Shown here in pieces: positions 8,949 through 18,375 of a stretch of 45,224 nt of DNA. Made by a program: the position numbers and the translations under genes. Below the pieces are notes generated by a model. The model was given only the letters and a program-made list of their open reading frames with translations, was not told where the DNA came from and ran no database searches. Each line of letters opens with the position of its first letter. The stretch's first letter is position 1. This DNA is from a virus, in the IMG/VR virus record IMGVR_UViG_3300043436_001618, positions 1-45,224 of that record. One strand, given 5' to 3'.

Positions 8949-11900
8949 ATGGCAAACATTACAAGGAATTTCATAGCAGGTAGGATGAATAAGGTGGTTG
9001 ATGAACGCCTTGTTCCCAATGGAGAATACATTGATGCACTCAATATTCGCATGGGCTCTACTGAGCAATCAGAAATTGGTGTAGTAGAAAACACTAAAGG
9101 AAACATACAGCTTACTATTCTTAAGTATATTGATGGAACACCACTTAGTTCTTCTGCCAAATGTATAGGAACAATTGACGATAGTGCAAATGAAACCCTG
9201 TATTGGTTTATACATGACTCAGCATTTCCTGTTGGCGACACGGGAAAGCTTGATATGATAGTTTCTTTTAATGTGTATACCGGTATTTTAACGTACCATG
9301 TTGTTAGCATTGACGATGGAGGTGGTTTAAATACTACGCTAAATTTTAATCCTCAGTATTTAATTACGGGTATAGACCTTATTGACAAGCTGATATTTTT
9401 TACCGACAACTATAACCCTCCAAGATTTTTTAATAGGAGTCGCAACTATCCTGACCCAATATTAAACATAGACCAATTTAGTGCAGAGTCAATTCTTGTT
9501 ATCAAGAAGCCTCCTGTTGAATCTCCGAGCGTTCAACCAATAACTACGGGTCAGCAAGATAACTTTATGGAAAGCAGATTTATTTGTTTTGCATATAGGT
9601 ATTTATATGAGGATGGGGAATATTCTGCAATATCTCAATTTTCTGCACCTGCATTTCAACCTAAACCTTTTCAGTTTAGTGTCAATAGTTTCCTTAACGA
9701 GGGAATGGTCAACATAAATAATACTGCTATTGTAACATACAACTCAGGCGGTCCTCTTGTTATTGGTGTTGACCTGCTTTTTAAGGAGGCGCAAAGCAAT
9801 GTAATAAAAGTTATAGAGAAGCTTGACAAGGCTATACTTGGGTTGTCTGACAACACAAACTATACATATACTTTTACCAATAGTAAGATATTTACAATTC
9901 TTCCCGAATCTGAATTGCTAAGGCTTTACGACAACGTACCACTTCTTGCCAAGGCTCAAACAATAATGGGAAATCGTTTGATGTATGGTAACTATGTTGA
10001 AGGTTACAATATGTTGGATAGCAATGGCAATCCTATAAAGTTTGAGTATCAAACAAATTTAATATCTGAGCCTGTTGATTCTACAAGCATTCCTGATTCT
10101 ACGGGTACGGGAACGTATATTTTTGGACAGCCACAAACAGTTTCTGATTCTGTATTATACATAGACCTTAGTGATGCTGAACTTATTGTAGGTTCTTCTA
10201 TAACAGTTGAATTAAGATTGTCTCATTCTACTTTTGCAGGAGATACTCCATTTCCTACAGAGCAATCTCAAAATATTAACCTTACATTTTCATTTACTCT
10301 AGGAGTTGCGTATACATCCGTGTATGCATTGGCTACAAGTATAGAGTTCCAAGAATCTGTAGGAACTATTGCAAATATTCAGTCAGTATTAAATTCTTGT
10401 AATGGAACTACATTTACTGACCTATTTAACTGTACGCTTCCAAATAACTTAGACGCTTTAATAAAATTTCAAAGTGGTATAAGTGCAGCTAATCAACCAA
10501 TTGGTATTATAACATCTCCTTCAAGCAACCTAATAGGATTTCAGTTTCCTACAATGAGGTATGTTAACAATACAACTACTCCTACGTTTAATGTATACGA
10601 ATACTATGAGGTGGTATTTGCTGAAGCATTCTATCAAAAAATAAATTCGCCAAGGAGTCTACACAGCAACAGGGGATATGAAGTTGCCATTGTTTACATG
10701 GATGATTACAACCGTTCATCTACAGCATTGGTTAGTCCAAACAACACTGTACATGTTCCATGCTCAGCATCTGATACAAAAAACTCCATACAGGTAACTA
10801 TACCAACAACACAAGCTGCTCCATTTTGGGCGACACGATACAAGTTTGTTATTAAGCCTGACGAAGAGAATTACGATACCATTTATAGTAGCATCTTTTT
10901 TACTGACCCGTTATCAAACGCTGCATACTTCCTACTTGAAGGAGAGAACGCAAGAAAGATAGAGCAGGGTGATAGGCTTATTGTAAAGGCAGATACCAAT
11001 GGACCGACAAATACTTGCGTGTATGCTACTGTTCTTGAGAAAGAATCAAAAGCTGCAGGGTTCATAGAGATACCAAGTGAACTAGACCCAAGCGTAAATA
11101 TACCGGTTCCATCGGGCGTATACATGAAAATAAATCCTAACAGCTTTGCAGTTGTACAGGATGAACTTTCAATTATTGCTCCGGGAAATGTACAGGTAGA
11201 CCAAAATGAAGCAGGAGAGTATCCTATTCTAAACTACTCAATGAACACTCCTAGACCGGCAGGTTTTGACCCACTTAATCCCACTTGGGAATTTTCTGAC
11301 TATAGTGTTCCTGCCGGTAGTCGCATTAAAATAAATTTTACATTTCAACGTCTTGGTGTAGGTAATGGTAATGGCGCATGTGAAAGGCGCATCTACACAT
11401 TAGAAAAAATCCTAATATCTTCTGCTAGTTACGATAACATGAAGGAGTGGTGGGACGGTGACAATGTTGCTCAAGTTATTGAAGATGGAGTAGCAGATGT
11501 TGGAGGAGATGGATGCGATATAGAAAATACTTATATAGATACTCTAGCATCTACCAATGTAGATATACCAACAAATGGTTGCATAAACTACTACAGGTTC
11601 TATCGTGATGCGGTAACAAATCAGTTGCTTTTAATCCTTAGTGGAACGGTTCGTTGCGGAGGTGTATTGTCAAGAGAAAAGCGTAGGTCTACTATTATTG
11701 CCAATGTTGAAGTATTTAGAACTGAAAAGACATTGATATTTGAGACAGAGCCAAGCGATGCTCTTCCTGATGTTTTCTTTGAGAATGAACTATCTCTTCC
11801 TATCGTTAATGGATTCCACCAAGGAAACGTACAGAATCAAACCATATCTCAATCGGCTATTATTGATACAGAATTCTTCAACTGTTTCTGTTTTGGAAAC

Positions 11901-13670
11901 GGTGCAGAAAGCTATAAGATTTTAGATTCAATTGTAGGTAAGACATTCAACCTTGGTAATAAGGTTACTTCAGTGTCTGCTCAAGATTACAAGAGAGCGC
12001 ACAGGTTTGCTGACATTACCTATAGTGGAGTTTACAACTTTGAGTCAAACGTAAATAAGCTTAATGAGTTCAACCTAGGTTTGCTCAACTATAAATACTT
12101 GGAAGTTTCATTCGGTCCAATATATAAGTTGGATGGTCGTGAGACTGATGTACTTACATTGCAGGAAGATAAAATTTCGTATGTACTTGCCGGCAAGAAC
12201 TTGCTTTCTGATGCAGCAGCAGGTGGTGCTATCACTTCGGTCCCTGAAGTATTGGGTACTCAAATTGCCCGTGTTGAGAAGTATGGTATCAGTTTTAATC
12301 CTGAGAGTTATGTTCAGTGGGGATATGACCGGTACTTCACCGATGTCAAGCGTGGTGTTGTAATCCAATTAAAAGGAAACTCATACAGCAATGACCAACT
12401 TCGTGTGGTATCAGAATTTGGTATGAGGACTTGGTTTAGGGATGACTTCATTGAGTCGTTCAATACCCAAAAGCTTGGTGGATTTGACCCATACATGAAC
12501 GAGTATGTTTTAAATTCGAACAATACAGAACTTCCTCAACCTCAAGAATGTTTGGCTTGCGGATTAGGTCAAACCTTTACAATTGCTGCAGGGGATACAA
12601 TCACATACTGTGTTGACCTTGGCGTAGTTGTAGGAGAAAGCGAAATTGTATACGAAGTAGATGATTTGTCTACAGCTGAGTTTAGTGTTACTGCAGTATA
12701 CAACAATGTAACAGTAACTTCAGGCGTTACAGACGAGTCTGGTTCATTGCTTGTTCAAAAAACAACCAATTCTGTAAACGAAGTGTCAATTACAATCGTT
12801 GCTGTAGATACTGTAACAATATCTGTAAATGCGAATTGTCCTTTTGTAGAGCAGATTACAATAGTAAGTTTTACGCTTACGAGCAATCCTGACGATGGTC
12901 AGTTCATACATAATCAATATAGGTATACAAATGATGATTATGTGTCACCACTTCAATCCAACTTTATAACATTTGGGTCTTCAACTCAAAGTCCTGTGGT
13001 ATCGGGATACTCTCAAGTTACGGGTTCTCCGGGTACGGGTGGCTTCCCTATTGACGGTTCAAATGTTGAAATCATATCTAATAAGATAGGGTTTGATACA
13101 TTTGTTTTTGACCCTGCATCGGATGGGTTTAGATATTTAAGGTCTGACACGGTTTATCCTAATACATCTATAGGGGTAGCGGCATTGCTTGCTGCATCTA
13201 CGGAGGTGTTACCTGTTGTTGGGTCTGCTCCAACATATTCGGGGTCTTTTATAATGCCAACTATCGGACAATACTTATATTTGATATGGGATTACAGGAA
13301 GTCGCTTCCTCTTGAGTTGTGCTATTCGGATGTAGACCAAGGAGATGCATGCTGTGGGTGTCTTCCTCCTTATGTAGCTCTTTGTTATGCAAGCACAAGC
13401 GCATCAGATTCTTGTTGCGACTGTTTATCGACTACAAACTATTACTTGGATGGTGGTAGTACACTTGCTTCTGCTGTTGGAGTATACACTGATTCAACAC
13501 TTGATACACAAGCTCCTAATGGGTATTACTCTCAGGGAGGTCTTGTTCGTCAACAGATTTCAGGAGTATTGCAAGCACAGCAAACATGCCCTAGTTGTGG
13601 AACTGAGGTATCACTTTGTTATTCAGATACAGATGCATTTGACGCTTGTTGCGGATGCCTGTTATTATAA
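8949..13670 (+). CDS. Large tail/nozzle-like protein with Cys-rich C-terminus
   Basis: A 1573-aa beta-rich protein. The N-terminus (NFIAGRMNKVVDERLVPNGE) is the kind of sequence seen at the start of podovirus tail stabilisation or nozzle proteins, which close the tail below the adaptor ring. The C-terminal 170 residues differ: short repeats of the form LCYSDxDxxDACCGCL occur near residues 1465, 1488 and 1560, and between them is a module beginning YYLDGGS and ending CPSC. A very similar module begins the next protein. The ATG at 8949 is chosen over 8922 because 8922 lies inside the preceding gene and 8949 follows its stop by one base. The Cys-rich tip may be disulfide- or metal-stabilised and host-facing. 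Confidence 0.65.
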   Translation: MANITRNFIAGRMNKVVDERLVPNGEYIDALNIRMGSTEQSEIGVVENTKGNIQLTILKYIDGTPLSSSAKCIGTIDDSANETLYWFIHDSAFPVGDTGKLDMIVSFNVYTGILTYHVVSIDDGGGLNTTLNFNPQYLITGIDLIDKLIFFTDNYNPPRFFNRSRNYPDPILNIDQFSAESILVIKKPPVESPSVQPITTGQQDNFMESRFICFAYRYLYEDGEYSAISQFSAPAFQPKPFQFSVNSFLNEGMVNINNTAIVTYNSGGPLVIGVDLLFKEAQSNVIKVIEKLDKAILGLSDNTNYTYTFTNSKIFTILPESELLRLYDNVPLLAKAQTIMGNRLMYGNYVEGYNMLDSNGNPIKFEYQTNLISEPVDSTSIPDSTGTGTYIFGQPQTVSDSVLYIDLSDAELIVGSSITVELRLSHSTFAGDTPFPTEQSQNINLTFSFTLGVAYTSVYALATSIEFQESVGTIANIQSVLNSCNGTTFTDLFNCTLPNNLDALIKFQSGISAANQPIGIITSPSSNLIGFQFPTMRYVNNTTTPTFNVYEYYEVVFAEAFYQKINSPRSLHSNRGYEVAIVYMDDYNRSSTALVSPNNTVHVPCSASDTKNSIQVTIPTTQAAPFWATRYKFVIKPDEENYDTIYSSIFFTDPLSNAAYFLLEGENARKIEQGDRLIVKADTNGPTNTCVYATVLEKESKAAGFIEIPSELDPSVNIPVPSGVYMKINPNSFAVVQDELSIIAPGNVQVDQNEAGEYPILNYSMNTPRPAGFDPLNPTWEFSDYSVPAGSRIKINFTFQRLGVGNGNGACERRIYTLEKILISSASYDNMKEWWDGDNVAQVIEDGVADVGGDGCDIENTYIDTLASTNVDIPTNGCINYYRFYRDAVTNQLLLILSGTVRCGGVLSREKRRSTIIANVEVFRTEKTLIFETEPSDALPDVFFENELSLPIVNGFHQGNVQNQTISQSAIIDTEFFNCFCFGNGAESYKILDSIVGKTFNLGNKVTSVSAQDYKRAHRFADITYSGVYNFESNVNKLNEFNLGLLNYKYLEVSFGPIYKLDGRETDVLTLQEDKISYVLAGKNLLSDAAAGGAITSVPEVLGTQIARVEKYGISFNPESYVQWGYDRYFTDVKRGVVIQLKGNSYSNDQLRVVSEFGMRTWFRDDFIESFNTQKLGGFDPYMNEYVLNSNNTELPQPQECLACGLGQTFTIAAGDTITYCVDLGVVVGESEIVYEVDDLSTAEFSVTAVYNNVTVTSGVTDESGSLLVQKTTNSVNEVSITIVAVDTVTISVNANCPFVEQITIVSFTLTSNPDDGQFIHNQYRYTNDDYVSPLQSNFITFGSSTQSPVVSGYSQVTGSPGTGGFPIDGSNVEIISNKIGFDTFVFDPASDGFRYLRSDTVYPNTSIGVAALLAASTEVLPVVGSAPTYSGSFIMPTIGQYLYLIWDYRKSLPLELCYSDVDQGDACCGCLPPYVALCYASTSASDSCCDCLSTTNYYLDGGSTLASAVGVYTDSTLDTQAPNGYYSQGGLVRQQISGVLQAQQTCPSCGTEVSLCYSDTDAFDACCGCLLL

Positions 13671-13681
13671 AATAAAATAAA

Positions 13682-14341
13682 ATGGCAACACAAGGAACTT
13701 TCTATTTAGACGCACCATCACTGAGCTCAGCCTCTGTTATTTATGATGATGCCAACTTAACTACGGTAGCTGCCGATGGATTCTATTCAGACGGAACAAT
13801 TGTTCGTGAGCAAGCATCGGGTTCACTTCTCCCGCAGGTATCTTGCCCATCTTGTAATAATGAGTTCTTAATAGGATTTGGCGGTGCTTCCGAAGATGCA
13901 TGTAACTTCTTGGCATCAGCTACAGTAACAGGTGACGACCCTATTTTCTGTGATTGCACAACATTTACAGGAGCAATATTTGCAGCAGCTGCAACGGGAA
14001 CCTATTACGTATCATTTGGTGGCTATAGTGTTCAAGTGAGTGTAACTAATTCTAATCCCGTGGCTACTGTAACTGGTATATGTATTACTTGCGTACCATC
14101 TTTTGCAATTGGTGATTGTGGTGTAAGCAATATTAGTGTAGCTGCTTCTTGTAGTGATGCGGTAAGCAATCCTAAGACACTGTACTCAGATTGTCCTTCA
14201 GGTTCATTGGCAGTTGGTTGTGGATTGTATTGGGATATAGCTCTTACATCTCCTGTTCTTGAGCTATTTGTTTTTGCTGAAGCAAATTGGGACATGGATG
14301 GTGCAGGTATTATTTCAGCATTTTCAAGCGTTCAATGTTAA
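13682..14341 (+). CDS. Cys-rich tail-tip-like protein sharing a module with the upstream protein
   Basis: A 219-aa protein low in charge and rich in Ser, Thr, Ala, Gly and Cys (about 14 Cys). Residues 6-58 (FYLDAPSL ... CPSC) repeat the module found at the C-terminus of the preceding protein, with the same spacing of Tyr, Asp, VREQ/VRQQ and CPSC. The rest is beta-rich. It reads like a small host-recognition or tail-tip protein. No known enzyme motif is seen. It lies between two structural genes with spacers of 11 and 3 bases. Confidence 0.5.
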   Translation: MATQGTFYLDAPSLSSASVIYDDANLTTVAADGFYSDGTIVREQASGSLLPQVSCPSCNNEFLIGFGGASEDACNFLASATVTGDDPIFCDCTTFTGAIFAAAATGTYYVSFGGYSVQVSVTNSNPVATVTGICITCVPSFAIGDCGVSNISVAASCSDAVSNPKTLYSDCPSGSLAVGCGLYWDIALTSPVLELFVFAEANWDMDGAGIISAFSSVQC

Positions 14342-14344
14342 AAT

Positions 14345-15151
14345 ATGGCAAATTATACAGTAACATATAGCGAATCGGCACAAGGGTGGCCATCATTTTA
14401 CTCCTTTCTTCCCGATTGGATGATTGGCATGAACAACTATTTCTACTCCTTTAAGGGTGGAAACTTGTACAGGCATAACGTCAACGAAACAAGGAATAAC
14501 TTTTATGGTACTCAATATAATTCTGTCCTACAGAGTGTACTTAATGATTCCCCTCTTGAAAACAAGCTATTTAAAACCATTAATCTAGAAGGGGATTATC
14601 CATGGGATGCCACGATGGATACGGATATTCAAAACACCGGATTTGTACAAGTCGGATGGTTTGAAAAAAAAGAAGCTTCTTGGTATGCGTTTGTCAGAAA
14701 TGAGGGTACGATTCCTGCTCAATCTGGAGAGTACGTATTGAGGTCAGTAAATGGTATAGGTCTTAGTACAACCATAACGGGTACGGGAGCATCGGTTCAA
14801 GTTAACTTTGCAATTGGTTCAAATCCGATAGATATAGGAAGCATTATAAGCATAGGTGATACGTTATACTATAATCTACCACCTTCGTTTTCTTCTCCTG
14901 TTCTTTTTGGTAAAGTAACTAATATACAGGTTAACTACCCGGCTTCTTTAAATAGGATTACAGTGGATACTACAATACCGGGAGCAACCATACCGGGAAT
15001 ACAGAATCCATATATCATGTATATCAAGAATTCGGTGGCAGAATCTCATGGAGTTTTGGGACATTATTGTGTTTTTACTCTTGAAAACACTCAGACTGTT
15101 AAGGTTGAACTATTTGCGGTAGAGTCAGAAGTGATGAAAAGTTATCCTTGA
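14345..15151 (+). CDS. Conserved tail/virion protein (SESAQGWPSFYSF type)
   Basis: A 268-aa protein whose N-terminal half (ESAQGWPSFYSFLPDWMIG, then FYSFKGGNLYRHN and RNNFYG) matches a pattern I recognise from tail-module proteins of Bacteroidetes podoviruses including crAss-like phages. The exact role in those phages is not settled. The middle (about 125-225) is beta-rich with Gly/Thr repeats such as TGTGASVQVNF. It starts 3 bases after the upstream stop. The family resemblance is from memory, not from a search. Confidence 0.55.
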   Translation: MANYTVTYSESAQGWPSFYSFLPDWMIGMNNYFYSFKGGNLYRHNVNETRNNFYGTQYNSVLQSVLNDSPLENKLFKTINLEGDYPWDATMDTDIQNTGFVQVGWFEKKEASWYAFVRNEGTIPAQSGEYVLRSVNGIGLSTTITGTGASVQVNFAIGSNPIDIGSIISIGDTLYYNLPPSFSSPVLFGKVTNIQVNYPASLNRITVDTTIPGATIPGIQNPYIMYIKNSVAESHGVLGHYCVFTLENTQTVKVELFAVESEVMKSYP

Positions 15152-15158
15152 TTTTGAA

Positions 15159-15166
15159 TACCTTTG
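15159..15166 (+). promoter_or_regulatory. Possible -7 box (TACCTTTG)
   Basis: A TAnnTTTG match six bases before the ATG of the acetyltransferase gene. If used, the transcript would be nearly leaderless. It lies in the only spacer larger than 15 bases within this part of the late operon. It could be chance. Confidence 0.25.
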
Positions 15167-15171
15167 TGTAG

Positions 15172-15582
15172 ATGGCACTTAATATACGACCATTGAACAT
15201 AAATGATTATGATACCATCTTAGTGGGGTGGTGGAAGGATTGGGGATGGACTCCTCCTGAAAAGGACTTCCTTCCGGGGGATGGGACAGCAGGTATAATG
15301 GTTTTAGATGAGGAGGTTCCGGTTTGTGCAGGATTTATGTACACCACCAATTCAAAGGTGGCTTGGATTGATTGGATAGTATCCAACAAGGATTATAGGA
15401 AGAAACCACATAGGAAAGAGGCATTATCATTACTCGTAGATACACTGACTAATATTAGTAGAAATACGGGTCATAAATATGGTTACGCATTAATAAAACA
15501 CCCAAGCCTGATAGATACCTATAAAGAAATAGGGTACACAAAAGGCGATGGGTATACAGGAGAAATGATTAAAATATTGTAA
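15172..15582 (+). CDS. GNAT-family N-acetyltransferase
   Basis: A 136-aa protein of typical GNAT length. The N-terminus IRPLNINDYDTI is the common GNAT opening. VPVCAGFMYTTN forms the central strands, and WIDWIVSNKDYRKKPHRKEAL is the strand followed by the loop that binds the acetyl-CoA pyrophosphate. The end, YKEIGYTKGDGYTGEMIK, fits the last GNAT strand-turn. It would transfer an acetyl group from acetyl-CoA to an amine. The substrate is unknown. GNAT genes embedded in tail modules are recurrent in Bacteroidetes podoviruses, so it may modify a virion protein or a host target. Confidence 0.75.
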   Translation: MALNIRPLNINDYDTILVGWWKDWGWTPPEKDFLPGDGTAGIMVLDEEVPVCAGFMYTTNSKVAWIDWIVSNKDYRKKPHRKEALSLLVDTLTNISRNTGHKYGYALIKHPSLIDTYKEIGYTKGDGYTGEMIKIL

Positions 15583-15583
15583 T

Positions 15584-16432
15584 ATGGCAATAGGAACAGC
15601 AGCAGCAATTGGTTTAGGTGTAACAGCAGTTAGCACCGGATTTTCTTTTGCTCAGTCAGCGGCACAAAAAAAAGAGCAAAGGAAAGCTGAGAATGAAGCT
15701 GAAAAGTATTTAGCTGAAGCTCGTAAGAAACTTGATGTAAACTTTTACGAACAGTTGGGTATACAGAAAGAACCTTATGAGTTAGAGCGTGAAGCACTTC
15801 TTTCTGCAGGAGCACAGGCTATTGCTGCAGGACAAGAGAGTGAGAGGGGTGCAGCAGCTACGGCAGGAAGGGTTTACATGGCACAGCAAGCAGGTCAACG
15901 CCAAATAGCAGGTGCTATGGGTCAAGAAATGCTTGGTCTTGAGAAGGCAGTTGCTGAAGAGGATGCGAGGCTTGCAGGTGCTCAAGCAAGTATTGACATT
16001 AGAGAAGCTACAGGCGCACAAAAAGCTGCGGCAATAGCTGAAGCGAGGTCAGCTCAAGGATTGGCCCAAGGAATGCAAGGTGTTGCAAGTTTAGGACAGC
16101 AGGTAGCAGCAGCACTTCCGGATTATAAAACGTCTGCAAGCATCAAAGAACTTAATAAAATGCAGAAAATAGGAATTGGCGAGAATAAACTTAGTCAAGT
16201 TGATTTCCAAAAAAGTATTGCATCTTTAGGTAATGTAGGTGGTGTTGACTTTAGTAAAGTTGGCGCAATGAGTCCAATGGATTTTAATTTTTTCATGCGT
16301 GATGTAAATCCTAGTATATTGAAGCAGGTATCACAGCAACTTCCAAATTCTTTACAATCATTTAATCCTAGTCAAACTCAGTTTAATCCATCTTTTTACG
16401 GGTTTAATGTTCCGTCAATTGGAGGTCAATAA
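15584..16432 (+). CDS. Internal virion protein-like, Ala/Gln-rich
   Basis: A 282-aa protein with an N-terminal hydrophobic, Gly/Ala-rich segment (residues 2-22) followed by a long helical region rich in Ala, Glu and Gln (about 25-170). This is the composition of podovirus ejection proteins such as the smaller T7 internal proteins, which leave the capsid with the DNA and enter the cell envelope. It precedes two larger proteins with ejection-protein traits. The C-terminus is Asn/Phe/Gln-rich. Assigned by composition and order. Confidence 0.5.
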   Translation: MAIGTAAAIGLGVTAVSTGFSFAQSAAQKKEQRKAENEAEKYLAEARKKLDVNFYEQLGIQKEPYELEREALLSAGAQAIAAGQESERGAAATAGRVYMAQQAGQRQIAGAMGQEMLGLEKAVAEEDARLAGAQASIDIREATGAQKAAAIAEARSAQGLAQGMQGVASLGQQVAAALPDYKTSASIKELNKMQKIGIGENKLSQVDFQKSIASLGNVGGVDFSKVGAMSPMDFNFFMRDVNPSILKQVSQQLPNSLQSFNPSQTQFNPSFYGFNVPSIGGQ

Positions 16433-16445
16433 AAAGAATTAAGAA

Positions 16446-18353
16446 ATGGCAAAAACATACTTTGAGTACGCTGATAGGCAACCTGAGAGTCAGATAAATT
16501 GGTTTAAGGTTGGTTCTGATATTACCGAGAAGATAAAAAAAGAGGATGACCTTCGTGAAAAAAGGAGGGCAATCACTGAGGAGCAGTTTCGTAAAGATAC
16601 TCAAGCATTAGCAACTGCCCCACAAGGAAACTCAGACATTGTAAACCAATGGACTTTAAACTATGCAAATGATGCATCAGAGTATTTGCTTCAAATGAAC
16701 AAACTCCTAAAGTCAGGAGGCATTAAACCAAAGGATTATAACATTGTCAATCAAAACTTGAGAGACGGAACTTCAACATTGTTTAATCTATCTAAGGAGT
16801 ATCAAGCTGAGTACGAAGAAAAGATGAAAAGGGCACAACCGGGTGGTGATGGGTCTGCTGCTGAGGCTCAGATAATGGGAATGATTGAAGGTTTTGCAAA
16901 TCTTAAAGATACCAAAGCAGTAATAAACTCATTGAACGGTGTTATAAGCGTAGGCAAAATGGTTAGAGGCAAGGACGGAACTGAGATGCTTGCAGAAGGT
17001 GTTGATAATTATATGACCGTAAACCAACTGCGAAATCGCATCAAACAAAAGATTGACAAATATAAGCTTGATGTAGACTTGGAAGGGGAGTCAAAGCTAT
17101 TGGGCAATGTTGTTACTGAGGTTGTTAGCAAAACAGGAAGCTCTACAGAGACAGGATTCATGACAAAGATTACAGACCAAACAAAGCGTGTTGGTCTTAG
17201 TCAAGAAGGTAAGCAAGCTTTAGACGCTTACATAAAAACAGAGAATGATATTATAAAGTCAAAGGTTACAAACCCATACAATACTTCATCCATTCTATTT
17301 GATTGGTCAGGAGGTATAGACCCCAAAAGCAATCAGCCTTATCAAGTTGTATTTGATGAGAAATTGGCTAATACAAGTTCTCATTATATCCTTTACTCGA
17401 TGAAGGGGGGAATGTTGCAACCCGATTTTGATACCACGGCAAATGGTAGGGAGCAAAAGAAAACAGCAGAAGGCTATATCAGGAATAAGTTCCGTAGCAT
17501 GCTTGAGCAGAAGACTGAGATTCAGCCTTTCCAACAACCTAGAAAAGAATATGCTCCTCAATATGTTTACGATGCAGCTCAAGGTGCTAAAAAGGAAGCT
17601 GATACAGCTAGAAATATTGCTCAAAACATGGTATATTCTCTTACAGGAAACCAAAATGAGTCTGATGCAGGAACTAAATACTTGAGTTCAGTCACCGGTA
17701 ATCTATTTAAAAAAACAAAAGAAGGGTATATTATTACTGACGAAAAAGGTAATGAACAAACATTTAAGTTTAAAGCAGATGGAAAGACTGTTGCTGACCC
17801 ATTAAAATTTGGAAAGTCATTTATCGGTACGGTATCAAAGGCGACAGGTATTAATGAAGATTCTGTTTTAAAAGAATTTAATAAGTTGCTTCCAAAAGGT
17901 GCTCAAATAAATTTAACAACTATAGCAAGTGGATTTGATACGAAGGCATCCGCAACAGACCCTCTTGCTGTGTATGGTAGTTTTGTAGAAAATGTCGCTT
18001 CTGCTGCAGATATAAAAGACATGAAAAAGTCACAAGCTGCTCAATCATTAAATAAAAAACTTTCAGGATTAGGCGTTACAGTAAAACCTTCTCAGAATCC
18101 ATTTAATGATAATATATTTGTTGTAAATAAAGACGGTGAAGAGTCATCTGCTTTTGATGTTGTATCTGACCCTGAAGGCGCTGTTGAAGGTATAAAAGAA
18201 TGGATTAAATCAAACATAAGCGGAAAAACTCCAAGAGGTAAAAAGCAATTTGCAGAGACACTTATAAAAACAGGAATTATTAAAGGACAAGAAGAACAAG
18301 CACCTTCGAATACTCCAATCAATACAACTATGCAGCCCGGAACGGGAAGGTAA
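16446..18353 (+). CDS. Probable internal virion protein
   Basis: A 635-aa, Lys/Asp/Asn-rich, largely helical soluble protein without signal peptide or recognisable catalytic motif. It lies between the Ala-rich ejection-like protein and the 2722-aa polyvalent-like protein, with spacers of 13 and 22 bases. It may be the middle member of an ejection set. I do not recognise a family. Confidence 0.45.
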   Translation: MAKTYFEYADRQPESQINWFKVGSDITEKIKKEDDLREKRRAITEEQFRKDTQALATAPQGNSDIVNQWTLNYANDASEYLLQMNKLLKSGGIKPKDYNIVNQNLRDGTSTLFNLSKEYQAEYEEKMKRAQPGGDGSAAEAQIMGMIEGFANLKDTKAVINSLNGVISVGKMVRGKDGTEMLAEGVDNYMTVNQLRNRIKQKIDKYKLDVDLEGESKLLGNVVTEVVSKTGSSTETGFMTKITDQTKRVGLSQEGKQALDAYIKTENDIIKSKVTNPYNTSSILFDWSGGIDPKSNQPYQVVFDEKLANTSSHYILYSMKGGMLQPDFDTTANGREQKKTAEGYIRNKFRSMLEQKTEIQPFQQPRKEYAPQYVYDAAQGAKKEADTARNIAQNMVYSLTGNQNESDAGTKYLSSVTGNLFKKTKEGYIITDEKGNEQTFKFKADGKTVADPLKFGKSFIGTVSKATGINEDSVLKEFNKLLPKGAQINLTTIASGFDTKASATDPLAVYGSFVENVASAADIKDMKKSQAAQSLNKKLSGLGVTVKPSQNPFNDNIFVVNKDGEESSAFDVVSDPEGAVEGIKEWIKSNISGKTPRGKKQFAETLIKTGIIKGQEEQAPSNTPINTTMQPGTGR

Positions 18354-18375
18354 AAATTAAAATAAAACATTAAGC

